Below are positions 15,785 to 23,301 of a stretch of DNA of 35,685 bases, one piece after another. The translations under genes and the position numbers were made by a program. The stretch comes from Rhodanobacteraceae bacterium. Lineage in GTDB: Bacteria > Pseudomonadota > Gammaproteobacteria > Xanthomonadales > Rhodanobacteraceae. The stretch is taken from NCBI GenBank assembly GCA_021325475.1, contig JAJPHA010000091.1, positions 1 to 35,685 on the forward strand. Direction: 5' to 3'. The first letter of the stretch is position 1; each line of letters starts with the position of its first letter. A model generated the notes under the pieces. The model saw nothing but the letters and a program-made list of their open reading frames with translations. It ran no database searches and was not told the origin of the DNA.

Positions 15785-16675
15785 TCACCGCGACGGCAGG
15801 AAACGCACGGTCACGCGCTGACCGACGCGCAGCTCGTCGCTTTCCAGTTGCAGGATGCACTCGATGTCGCGGGCGTCGCGGTCGAGCGGCGTTTCCTCGT
15901 CGAGTTTGCTCGGTCCGAACACCTCGCCCAGGCGCACCACCCGCGCCGGATATGCCTTGCCGCCGTCGCCGCGGGTGAACACCTCGGCGCGCGAACCGGG
16001 CGCCACGCGATCGACGAAGGCTTCGTTGAGTTCGGCGCGCACGATGCGCGGCGCGTCCGGCAGCAGGGTGACGAGCGCCGCGCCGCTCTGCGCCGACACG
16101 CTCGCGCCGGGCTGGGCGCCGCGCGCGACGATGCGGCCCGCCACCGGTGCGCGCAGACGGCGCAGCTCGATCTCGTGACGCGCCTGCTTGAGCTTTTCCC
16201 CGGCGGCCGCGACCGCGGCCTCCGCCTCGGCGATGCCGGCGGCGAGTTCGGCACGCGCGGCGTCGGCATCCTCGGCCGACTGGCCGCTGGCGGCGCCGGC
16301 CGCCGCCGCCTGCGCCGCGCGCTCGGCGCGACGCGCCACGCCGGCGAGCCGGCCGTGCAGCGCCGCGGCCCGCGCCCGCGCCTGATCGAGTTCGGCCTCT
16401 GCGACGCCGGCCGCGAGCTCCGCCTCGCGCGTGTCCAAGGTCACCAGCACGGCGTTCGCCTGGACATGATCGCCGGGCTTGACCCGCACTTCGGCGACGA
16501 TGCCGTCGCGCGGCGCGGCCAGATGCACCAGGCCGCCTTCCACATCCACGCTGCCGCGGGCGATGGCGACATAGCGCGACGGTGCCGCCGCTGCGGTATC
16601 CGCCGGCGGACGCGAACAGCCGGCGAGCAGCGCCAGTGCGCCGAGCAACGGCAAGGCGGCGAGGGGACGATTCAT
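15785..16675 (-). CDS. Membrane-fusion (periplasmic adaptor) lipoprotein
   Basis: HlyD/DevB-like adaptor of 296 aa that would bridge an inner-membrane ABC exporter to an outer-membrane channel. A lipobox LLAGC gives acylation at C20. Domain order: a first lipoyl half (LAAPRDGIVAEVRVKPGDHVQANAVLVTLD, about 43-75), a long alpha hairpin (about 76-175, very Ala-rich), a second lipoyl half (LRAPVAGRIVARGAQPGASVSAQSG) and beta-barrel segments (RAELNEAFVDRVAPGSRAEVF). Last gene of the pilU-exporter operon; its ATG overlaps the ATPase stop (ATGA). Substrate unknown. Confidence 0.9.
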   Translation of the reverse strand: MNRPLAALPLLGALALLAGCSRPPADTAAAAPSRYVAIARGSVDVEGGLVHLAAPRDGIVAEVRVKPGDHVQANAVLVTLDTREAELAAGVAEAELDQARARAAALHGRLAGVARRAERAAQAAAAGAASGQSAEDADAARAELAAGIAEAEAAVAAAGEKLKQARHEIELRRLRAPVAGRIVARGAQPGASVSAQSGAALVTLLPDAPRIVRAELNEAFVDRVAPGSRAEVFTRGDGGKAYPARVVRLGEVFGPSKLDEETPLDRDARDIECILQLESDELRVGQRVTVRFLPSR

Positions 16676-17409
16676 GGCGTGCGGGTTTCCTCGAGGTCGT
16701 TGGCGCGGGCCGTCGCCACGCGGTCGGAGAGGATACGGCCATCCTGCAGCGAGATCACGCGGTCGGCGCCGCGGACCAGGCGCTGGTCGTGGCTGACGCA
16801 GACCACCGTGGCCTTGAACACGCGTGCGATGCGGTGCAGCGAGTCGATCACGATCCGGCCGTTGGCGGTGTCGAGCGCGCTGGTCGGCTCGTCGGCGAAC
16901 AGCAGTTGCGGCTTCTTCGCCAGCGCGCGCGCGATCGCCACGCGCTGCTTCTCGCCGCCGGACATCTCGAGCGGACGCAGGTGCACGCGCGCGCCGAGGC
17001 CCACTTCCTCGAGCGCCGACAGCGCGCGGTTCTGCGCGGTCTTGCGGTCGAGGCCGAGGTAGTCGAGCGGCAGCATCACCTGCTCGAGCGCCGACAGCGC
17101 CGGAAACAGATTGAAGCCCTGGAACACGAAGCCGGTGTGGTGCAGACGAAAGCGCTCGAGTTCGGTGCGCGACAGCCGCCACAGCTCCTCGCCGAGCGCG
17201 ACCACGCGGCCGGCGTCGGGTCGGAGCAGGCCGGACAGGATGGCGAGCAGAGTGCTCTTGCCCGAGCCCGACGGTCCGAGCACGAGGGTGAGTTCGCGTT
17301 CGCGGAGCGTCAGCGAAAGATCCTCCAGCACCGGCGTGCGGATGCGGCCGCTGACGTAGGCCTTGCAGATGCCCTCGGCACGGAGCGCCACACCGTCGTT
17401 GCCGTTCAT
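16672..17409 (-). CDS. ABC transporter ATP-binding protein (MacB/LolD/DevA type)
   Basis: Energises the adjacent FtsX-like permease. The 245-aa product has Walker A GPSGSGKST (45-53), the Q-loop FVFQGFNLFPALSALEQVMLPL, the ABC signature MSGGEKQ (149-155), Walker B LLFADE (169-174) and the switch His in VCVSHDQR. The ALEQVMLPLDYLGL segment is typical of the LolD/MacB/DevA group. Starts at 17409, overlapping the permease stop by 4 nt, and its stop overlaps the adaptor start by 4 nt, so the subunits are translationally coupled. The long open frame upstream is a shadow of the permease and the outer-membrane gene. Confidence 0.93.
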   Translation of the reverse strand: MNGNDGVALRAEGICKAYVSGRIRTPVLEDLSLTLRERELTLVLGPSGSGKSTLLAILSGLLRPDAGRVVALGEELWRLSRTELERFRLHHTGFVFQGFNLFPALSALEQVMLPLDYLGLDRKTAQNRALSALEEVGLGARVHLRPLEMSGGEKQRVAIARALAKKPQLLFADEPTSALDTANGRIVIDSLHRIARVFKATVVCVSHDQRLVRGADRVISLQDGRILSDRVATARANDLEETRTP

Positions 17410-18539
17410 CGCAGCAGATTCGCCGGTTCGAGATGGCTGAGCGAACGCACCGCGAGCACGCCGGAGACGAGCGCGATCGCCATCACCAGCGTCATGCAGG
17501 CAGTGCCGGCGCCGAGATCGAACGCCACCGGCACGTGCTGGCGGGCGGCGAGCAGCATCAGCAGGAGGCTCACGCCGCCGCCGAGGATGACGCCGACGCC
17601 GCCGACCCACAGCGCCTGTTCGAGCACCACCTTGCGCAGCGCGGTGGCGCCGGCGCCGAGCGCGTTCAGCATGGCGTACTCGCGCACGTGGCTGGCGACC
17701 GCGGCGACCAGCGTCTGGCTCGTGATCACCGTGCCGACCAGGAACACGACGAAGGTGAAGAACACGAAACCGAGTCCGGCGCCGGTCTCGAACATCCAGT
17801 ACAGCGCCGCCGCGCGCGCGAACGATGCCCGGGTCCAGAGCGTGAAGCCGCCGCCCGGCCAGGCGCGCTGGATGCGCTCGCGCACGCGCTCGGCATCGGC
17901 GCCGGGGCGCAGCTTGGCGACGTAGTAGGCCACCTTGCCGGGATCGGGCGCGTCCTGGTTGAGGGTGCGGGCGGTGGCGAGCGAGGCAACGATGTTCACA
18001 CCGCCGAGCGCGCGCAGGCCCGGCGCCGCGGCGACGATGGTCACGCGCCGGCCGTTGAGCGTGGCCTGGCCGCCGACCTCGAGGCCGAGCTTCGGCAAAT
18101 CCGCCTGATCGACGATCACGCCGCCCGGCTCGTACAGCTTCGCCCGCAACGCCGGTCCGAGCGCGTGCGCGAACATCAGCCCGTCCGGCGCCGGATCGAT
18201 GCCGGAGATGAACACCGATACGTTGCCGCGCTCGGCTGGTCCACGCCAGTCGCCGTCGATCCACTGGAACGGCTCCACGCGCAGCACGTCGGCGTCCAGC
18301 GCCAGCGCGATTTCGGTGTCCTTCGGCACCGGCCGGCCGTGCTCGATGCTCTGCGTGCCGGGATGCCCGGCCCACAGGTCCGCCGCCGAGGTGTTGATGT
18401 AGACGCTGGCGCCGGCGAAGATGCCGAGCATCAGCGCGGCTTGCAGCAGGAGCAGCAGGCCGGAGAAGGCGACTGCGAGCATCGCCGGCAGGAACTTGCG
18501 CCACTCGTAGATCAGCGTCTTGCGGGCGAGTGCGACCAT
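17406..18539 (-). CDS. ABC exporter permease, FtsX/DevC-like
   Basis: Inner-membrane subunit of 377 aa with the MacB/FtsX topology: one N-terminal membrane helix (about 18-45), a large periplasmic domain of about 210 residues, then three C-terminal helices (GLGFVFFTFVVFLVGTVITS, ALWVGGVGVILGGGVSLLLMLL, TACMTLVMAIALVSGVLAV). The periplasmic part includes a PFQWIDGDWRGP segment and VIVDQADLPKLGLEVGGQATLNGRRVTIV. Members of this class work by mechanotransmission with a periplasmic adaptor and TolC-type channel instead of moving substrate through the membrane part. Overlaps both neighbours (TGATG with the upstream channel gene, ATGA with the ATPase). Confidence 0.9.
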   Translation of the reverse strand: MVALARKTLIYEWRKFLPAMLAVAFSGLLLLLQAALMLGIFAGASVYINTSAADLWAGHPGTQSIEHGRPVPKDTEIALALDADVLRVEPFQWIDGDWRGPAERGNVSVFISGIDPAPDGLMFAHALGPALRAKLYEPGGVIVDQADLPKLGLEVGGQATLNGRRVTIVAAAPGLRALGGVNIVASLATARTLNQDAPDPGKVAYYVAKLRPGADAERVRERIQRAWPGGGFTLWTRASFARAAALYWMFETGAGLGFVFFTFVVFLVGTVITSQTLVAAVASHVREYAMLNALGAGATALRKVVLEQALWVGGVGVILGGGVSLLLMLLAARQHVPVAFDLGAGTACMTLVMAIALVSGVLAVRSLSHLEPANLLR

Positions 18540-20002
18540 CAGCGCACCGCCGTCGTCGGCGTCGGCATCTGGCCGCCGAGGGACTTGTACAAGGCGATGA
18601 AGGCGAGCGCGGCGTCGCGCACGGCGAGGGTGTGCTCGATGCGCGCCTGCGCGGCGGCGAGCTCCGCGGCGGCGAGCTCGAGCTCGTCGCCGAGACCGCT
18701 GGCGCGCAGCGCCTGTGCGGCCGCCACGGTGCGCGCGCTGGCCGCGAGCGCGGTCGCCGTGGCGGCCACGCGCCGCTGCTGACGCGCGAGCTGGGCGAGC
18801 GCGGATTCGGTCTCCGCCACGCCTTCGAGCACGGCCTGCCGATAGCCGAGCACCGCCGCGGCGAGCGCGGCCTCGCGCGCATCGACCAGGTCGCGGCGCG
18901 CGCCCCAGTCGACGATCGGCATTTCGACCAGTGGGCCGAGAATCGGGATCGCCTTGTTCGGTTCCTCGATGTCGCCGGTCACGCGCGTGGCGGAAGTGAG
19001 CGAGCCGCCGAGCGCGAGTTTCGGATAGAGGTCCGCGCGGGCGATGCCGAGCTCGCCCGCGGCGCGCAGCACCAGGCTTTCGGCGCGGCGGATCTCCGGG
19101 CGCGTGCGCAAGAGATCCGCCGGCACCGCCGCGAGCGGCGCGGCGGGCGCCTCGGGCTGCGGCGCCGGCGCGGCGAGCGCGGCATCCGGCGCGACCTCGG
19201 CGAGCAGCACGGCGAGCGCGTTCTCCGCCGCGGCGGCCGCCGCCGGCGCTTCGCCGGCCTCGGCTTCGGCGGCGGCGAGCTCGCTTTGCGCGCGCGCGGC
19301 GTCGACCGCGGCGGCGAGCTTGAGGCGTTCCTGCGTGGCGATCAATTCGGCACGCCGCCGGCGCAGCGCGACGATCTCGTCGAGCGCCGCCGCGCGTGCC
19401 TGCGCGGCGCGCAGCTCGACGTAGGCGCGTGCCACCTCGGCGACGACGCTCACCCGCGCCGCGGCGAGCTCGGCCTCGGCCGCGGCGCGATCGCCGGCGG
19501 CGGCCCGCGTCGTGCTCTCGCCACGCCCGAAGAAACCCGATTCCCACACCGCGTCGAAGCCGATCTCGTAGAAGCCGGTGGTGCCGGCCGGATCGGTGAT
19601 CGAGCGCGTGCTGAATCCGATCTGCGGCAGGAACTCGGTGCCGGCGCGGTGTTCCAGCGCGCGCGCGGCGCGCAGCCGTTCGCGCGCCTGGGCGATGGTC
19701 AGGTTCTGTTGCAGGGCGCGCTCCATCAGCGCATCGAGTTCGGCGCTGGCGAAGGCGCGCCACCAGTGGTCGAGATCCGGCGCGGGCGCCACGCCGCCGG
19801 GCGGCGCGCCGCGCCAGGCCGGCGGCAGGTCCTGGTGGAGGTCCGGCACGCGGGTGTCGATCGCGCAGCCGGGCAGGAGCAGCGCGAGCGCGCCGGCGCC
19901 GAGCAACGCGCGCGCACGCCGGCCCGGGCCGTCGGCGCGAGCCGCCGCGCGGAGAGCGAGGACCTTGCGCACGCCGCTAGAACGTCGCGGCGTCGTAGTC
20001 AT
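18539..20002 (-). CDS. Outer-membrane efflux lipoprotein, NodT/TolC family
   Basis: Outer-membrane channel of the tripartite exporter, 487 aa. A lipobox LLPGC puts the lipidated Cys at 46 with the ATG at 20002; this leaves an unusually long N-terminal leader. The GTG at 19972 would give a more normal signal peptide (Cys at 36) and lies just beyond the pilU stop, so it is a serious alternative. Two outer-membrane-efflux repeats are visible, each with LxxA-rich helices, and the family segments LLRTRPEIRRAESLVLRAAGELGIARADLYPKLALGGSL and ALAFIALYKSLGGQ. The gene overlaps pilU by 26 nt with the ATG start. Its stop overlaps the permease start by 1 nt. Confidence 0.9.
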   Translation of the reverse strand: MTTTPRRSSGVRKVLALRAAARADGPGRRARALLGAGALALLLPGCAIDTRVPDLHQDLPPAWRGAPPGGVAPAPDLDHWWRAFASAELDALMERALQQNLTIAQARERLRAARALEHRAGTEFLPQIGFSTRSITDPAGTTGFYEIGFDAVWESGFFGRGESTTRAAAGDRAAAEAELAAARVSVVAEVARAYVELRAAQARAAALDEIVALRRRRAELIATQERLKLAAAVDAARAQSELAAAEAEAGEAPAAAAAAENALAVLLAEVAPDAALAAPAPQPEAPAAPLAAVPADLLRTRPEIRRAESLVLRAAGELGIARADLYPKLALGGSLTSATRVTGDIEEPNKAIPILGPLVEMPIVDWGARRDLVDAREAALAAAVLGYRQAVLEGVAETESALAQLARQQRRVAATATALAASARTVAAAQALRASGLGDELELAAAELAAAQARIEHTLAVRDAALAFIALYKSLGGQMPTPTTAVR

Positions 20003-21080
20003 GTACCGGCGAGTCGCCGCCGCCTTCGGCGAGGCGGATCTTGAGCGCGAGGCCGTCGCGCGAGTCGGCCTTCGACAGGGCTTCCTCGAGGTCGATCTTG
20101 CCTTCCTTGTACAGGCCGTACAGCGACTGGTCGAAGGTCTGCATGCCTTCCTGCAGGCTGCGCTCCATCGCCTCCTTGATCTCGTGCACCTGGCCGCGGC
20201 GCAGCAGATCGCGGATGTGCGGGGTGTTGATCAGCACCTCCACCGCCGGCAGCCGGCGGCCGTCCTTGCCGATCACCAGACGCTGGCTGATCACCGCCTT
20301 CAGGTTCAGCGCCAGGTTCATCAGGATGTTCTTGTGTGCCGATTCCGGGAAGAAGTTGAGGATGCGCTCGATCGTCTGGTCGGCGTTGTTCGAGTGCAGC
20401 GTGGCGAGACAGATGTGGCCGGTCTCGGAGAACGAGATCGCCGCTTCCATGGTCTCGGTGTCGCGGATCTCGCCGATCATGATCACGTCCGGCGCCTCGC
20501 GCATGGCGTTCTTCAGCGCATGGTGGTAGCTGTGCGTGTCGAGCCCGACCTCGCGCTGGTTGACCACCGATTTCTTGTGCCGGTGCAGGTACTCGATCGG
20601 ATCCTCGACCGTCAGGATATGCCCGGAGGTGTTGGTGTTGCGGTGGTCGATCATCGCCGCGAGCGTGGTCGACTTGCCCGAGCCGGTGGCGCCGACCACC
20701 AGGATCAGGCCGCGCGGCTCCATGATCAGGTCCTTGAACAACGGCGGCAGACGCAGTTGTTCGATGGTCGGGATCTCGCTCTTGATCGCGCGGATCACCA
20801 TGCCGACCTCGCCGCGCTGCTTGAACACGTTGATGCGGAAACGGCCGGCGTCCTTGACCGCGATGGCGAGATTCAATTCCAGCTCGCGCTCGAACTGCGG
20901 CACCTGGCCCTCGTCCATCAGCGAATAGGCGATCTTCTTGACCATGCCGCCCGGCAGACCGGTGTTGCCGAGCGGGTAGAGCTTGCCTTCGACCTTGATG
21001 TTGACCGGGGCGCCGGTGGTCAGGAACATGTCCGACGCGCCCTTTTCGGTCATGAGCTTGAGGAAGTACCCGATGTCCAT
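19977..21080 (-). CDS. pilU: Type IV pilus retraction ATPase PilU
   Basis: Hexameric secretion ATPase of the PilT/PilU group that helps depolymerise type IV pili for twitching. The 367-aa product has Walker A GATGSGKS (130-137), the Asp box EDPIEYLHRHKKSVVNQREVG, Walker B DVIMIGEIRD (198-207) and the His box ETGHICLATLHSNNA (219-233). PilU identity over PilT is suggested by the N-terminus DIGYFLKLMTEKGASDMFLTTGAPVNIKVEG and the C-terminal tail. GAGAGG lies 6 nt before the ATG at 21080, fixing the start; the longer open frame has no support. No pilT is next to it. It heads the minus-strand run that continues into the exporter genes. Confidence 0.93.
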   Translation of the reverse strand: MDIGYFLKLMTEKGASDMFLTTGAPVNIKVEGKLYPLGNTGLPGGMVKKIAYSLMDEGQVPQFERELELNLAIAVKDAGRFRINVFKQRGEVGMVIRAIKSEIPTIEQLRLPPLFKDLIMEPRGLILVVGATGSGKSTTLAAMIDHRNTNTSGHILTVEDPIEYLHRHKKSVVNQREVGLDTHSYHHALKNAMREAPDVIMIGEIRDTETMEAAISFSETGHICLATLHSNNADQTIERILNFFPESAHKNILMNLALNLKAVISQRLVIGKDGRRLPAVEVLINTPHIRDLLRRGQVHEIKEAMERSLQEGMQTFDQSLYGLYKEGKIDLEEALSKADSRDGLALKIRLAEGGGDSPVHDYDAATF

Positions 21081-21155
21081 GACATGCCTCTCGGTGGTGG
21101 GCGCCGCCAGCGCGCGGCGCGGCTTTCGGCAACCGGATCGAGGCGGCGGCCGGCA

Positions 21156-21184
21156 TTGCCTTGCACTGGCGCCTTTCTCACAAT
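21156..21184 (+). promoter_or_regulatory. Possible promoter for the DUF4398/OmpA pair
   Basis: TTGCCT (21156-21161), a 17-nt spacer and CACAAT (21179-21184) lie 41 nt before the first ATG in the divergent gap between pilU and the DUF4398-like gene. Both hexamers are only partial matches, so this is tentative. Confidence 0.25.
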
Positions 21185-21225
21185 AGCCACACCCGGTTCC
21201 CGCCCCTGTTCGTGGCCTGGATGTT

Positions 21226-21618
21226 ATGACACCAAATCGGCGAAAAATCCATGGCGCATTGGTCATTCTGACCTTGGCGCTGATCGGCTGCGGGCCGACC
21301 AAGCCGCCGAACCTCGGTCTGGCCGAGGCCGAGCGGGCGCTCGCCGCGGCGCGCGAGGCGGGCGCTTCAACCTATGCGCCGATGGAGCTGCGCAACGCCG
21401 AGGACCGGCTGAGCCGGGCGCGCGCTCAGGCCGAGCAGCGCGACTACACCGCGGCGCAGTACTTGGCGCAGGAGACCGAAGTGGACAGCGAACTCGCCGC
21501 GCTCAAGGCGCGGCTCGGCAAGACCCGCGAGAAGATCGAGGTGCGCACCCGCGAAAACGCCCAGTTGCGCGAGGAACTCGGCGCCGGCAACCCGCCACCG
21601 GCGGGAGATCGCCCATGA
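21226..21618 (+). CDS. DUF4398-like lipoprotein
   Basis: A 130-aa envelope lipoprotein: a short signal with lipobox LALIGC (C22), then an all-helical body. The segment LAEAERALAAAREAGASTYAPMELRNAEDRLSRARAQAEQRDYTAAQYLAQETEVDSELAALKAR is typical of DUF4398, whose function is unknown; it would form a helical hairpin. The stop overlaps the start of the OmpA-domain gene (ATGA), so the two are made together and probably work together at the outer membrane or peptidoglycan. Divergent from pilU. Confidence 0.85.
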   Translation: MTPNRRKIHGALVILTLALIGCGPTKPPNLGLAEAERALAAAREAGASTYAPMELRNAEDRLSRARAQAEQRDYTAAQYLAQETEVDSELAALKARLGKTREKIEVRTRENAQLREELGAGNPPPAGDRP

Positions 21619-22586
21619 CGCCGACCTGGCGGACGGCGCTCGGCGCGCTCGTATTGGGCGTGGCGGCTTCGGCGTGGGCGGCGAAGCACGATCTCGACTA
21701 CGAACGCCTGCGCGCGAGCCTCGACGAGCTCGCCGCGGATCCGGTGCTCGGCGCGCTCGCGCCGGCCGAACGCGCGCTGGCCGAGCAGGCGGTGCAGGCG
21801 CTGCGCGACGACGGCGCCGGCGGCAAAGCCGGGCGCGCCCATCGCTTGTATCTCGCCGAACGCCGCGTCGATATCGCCTATGCCGCCGCCCAGGCCGCCG
21901 CGGCCGCGCGGCAACTCGACGAGCTCGATCGCGAACACGACCGCATCCTGCTGGAAGCGAGCCGGCGCGAGGCGGAACGGGCGCGGCTGGAGGCCGAGAG
22001 GCAGCGCATCCAGAGCCTGCTCCAGGCCGAGGAGGCCGAGCGCCTGCGCGCGCAGGGCGAGCAGAGCGCGCAGGAGGCGGAAGCCGCGAAGGCACGCGCC
22101 GAACAGGCGCAACGTCTCGCCGAGGCGCAGGCGAAGGAGGCCGAGCTCGCGCGCAAGGAGGCGCAGCTCGCCGAGGCCGCCGCCGCGGATCTGCGGCGGC
22201 ATCTGGAGAATCTGCGAGCCACCCGCGGCGCCCAGGGCATGCAGATGACGATCGGCGACTTCGCCTTCGCGCCCGGCCGCGCCGATCTCAAGCCCGAGGC
22301 CAAGGCCAGCCTCGGCAAGCTGGTCGCCTTCGTCAACCAGGATCCGTCCAAGCCGATCCGCATCGAGGGCCACACCGACAGCCGCGGCAGCGCCAACGCC
22401 AATCTGCTGCTGTCGCAGCGGCGCGCGGACGCGGTGCGCGACGCGCTCATCGCCGCCGGGGTCGCGGCCAGCCGCATCACCAGCGTCGGGCTCGGCGAGA
22501 GTCAACCGGTGGCCGGCAACGACACCGAGGAGGGCCGCGCCAGGAACCGGCGTGTGGATGTGATCCTGGAAGAGCGCCCGCGCTGA
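21615..22586 (+). CDS. OmpA-domain protein with long coiled coil
   Basis: Periplasmic or outer-membrane-associated protein of 323 aa. A signal peptide is present (cleavage about residue 22-23, AWA/AK). Residues about 40-90 resemble a second DUF4398-type helical segment, about 95-200 form a long charged Glu/Arg/Ala coiled coil, and about 210-320 form an OmpA-C peptidoglycan-binding domain (IRIEGHTDSRGSANANLLLSQRRADAVRDAL and ARNRRVDVIL). It would hold something at a fixed distance from peptidoglycan. Translationally coupled (4-nt overlap) to the lipoprotein upstream. The ATG at 21615 is chosen because the much longer open frame upstream is antisense to pilU and the exporter gene. Confidence 0.88.
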   Translation: MTPTWRTALGALVLGVAASAWAAKHDLDYERLRASLDELAADPVLGALAPAERALAEQAVQALRDDGAGGKAGRAHRLYLAERRVDIAYAAAQAAAAARQLDELDREHDRILLEASRREAERARLEAERQRIQSLLQAEEAERLRAQGEQSAQEAEAAKARAEQAQRLAEAQAKEAELARKEAQLAEAAAADLRRHLENLRATRGAQGMQMTIGDFAFAPGRADLKPEAKASLGKLVAFVNQDPSKPIRIEGHTDSRGSANANLLLSQRRADAVRDALIAAGVAASRITSVGLGESQPVAGNDTEEGRARNRRVDVILEERPR

Positions 22587-22906
22587 TTCGGCGCCCGCGC
22601 CGGGCGAAAAATTCTCGGCCGGACAATCGTTTGCGCGAGCAGGAAATTCCGGTTGCAGGGCGCGCCGCAAAGGAGTAGGGTCGAACCGTCGCGGGTCGGC
22701 CGTAGCGCCCGCGACCCCGGCATAGCGATTCCATGATCCCACTGACCGCACCCTGCACCAGCGTCCCGCCGATTGCGGCGAGCGGCGTGCAGGCGAGCGC
22801 GGCACGGCTGCCGGGTCGTCCCACCAATCCCGATCCAGGTTCGCGAGGCGTCGCCGTCGGCGCGCCGTCGCGCCGGTTCATTGTCGATGCGAGAGGAGGT
22901 CGGCTG
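22587..22906. other. 320-nt gap without a convincing gene
   Basis: Contains a hairpin GTCGCGGG (22688-22695) with CCCGCGAC (22708-22715), 12-nt loop and no T-run. An open frame from the ATG at 22733 reads in frame into the YdcH-like gene, but its extra 58 residues look like random GC-rich translation and the strong ribosome site lies later, at 22893-22899. Otherwise nothing recognisable; the promoter of the small gene is presumably here. Confidence 0.5.
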
Positions 22907-23134
22907 ATGTTCGAGAACCAGCAGCAAGAAGTCGAAGTGCTGATGAAGCGCGATTCGGAATTCCGCAGCCTTTATCAGCGCCACAAGGAGCTCGACAGCA
23001 AGGTACGCGATGCGGAATTGGGCGTGCTGCCGATGGACGACACCACCCTCCACAAATTGAAAAAGGAAAAGCTCTGGACCAAGGACAAGCTGACGCATCT
23101 TTGGGAGCGCTATCGCGCCAGCGCCCCGCACTGA
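22907..23134 (+). CDS. YdcH / DUF465 family small protein
   Basis: A 75-aa cytoplasmic helical-hairpin protein. The segments EVEVLMKRDSEFRSLYQRHKELDSKVRDAE and LHKLKKEKLWTKDKLTHLWERYR match the DUF465/YdcH family, whose members are widespread, highly charged and of unknown function. The start at 22907 is set by GAGGAGG (22893-22899) with a 7-nt spacer; the longer frame from 22733 is rejected. It is 167 nt before the CBS gene on the same strand and may or may not be co-transcribed. Confidence 0.85.
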   Translation: MFENQQQEVEVLMKRDSEFRSLYQRHKELDSKVRDAELGVLPMDDTTLHKLKKEKLWTKDKLTHLWERYRASAPH

Positions 23135-23301
23135 GTCGATCCGCGCCGGCGCCGGCCGTCCGGGCCGCGCCGGCATCCCCTCGCAACGCACCGCGTTGCG
23201 GTATCATTTCCTTCCGATCGCGCCCGGCGCGCCCGCGCCAGGGCGCGCGATCGTTCCGTCGCCCCGCACCGCGGGTCTGCGCCCGCGCCCGAGGAGTTTG
23301 C

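Noticed and set aside
22688-22715. Hairpin after the OmpA-domain gene as a rho-independent terminator
   Set aside because: The stem is good but the loop is 12 nt and no T-run follows on either strand.
22733-22906. Longer start for the YdcH-like gene
   Set aside because: The strong GAGGAGG site lies directly before 22907, and the extra residues do not resemble the family.
23202-23207. TATCAT as a -10 box for the CBS gene
   Set aside because: Good -10 match, but no convincing -35; left uncalled.
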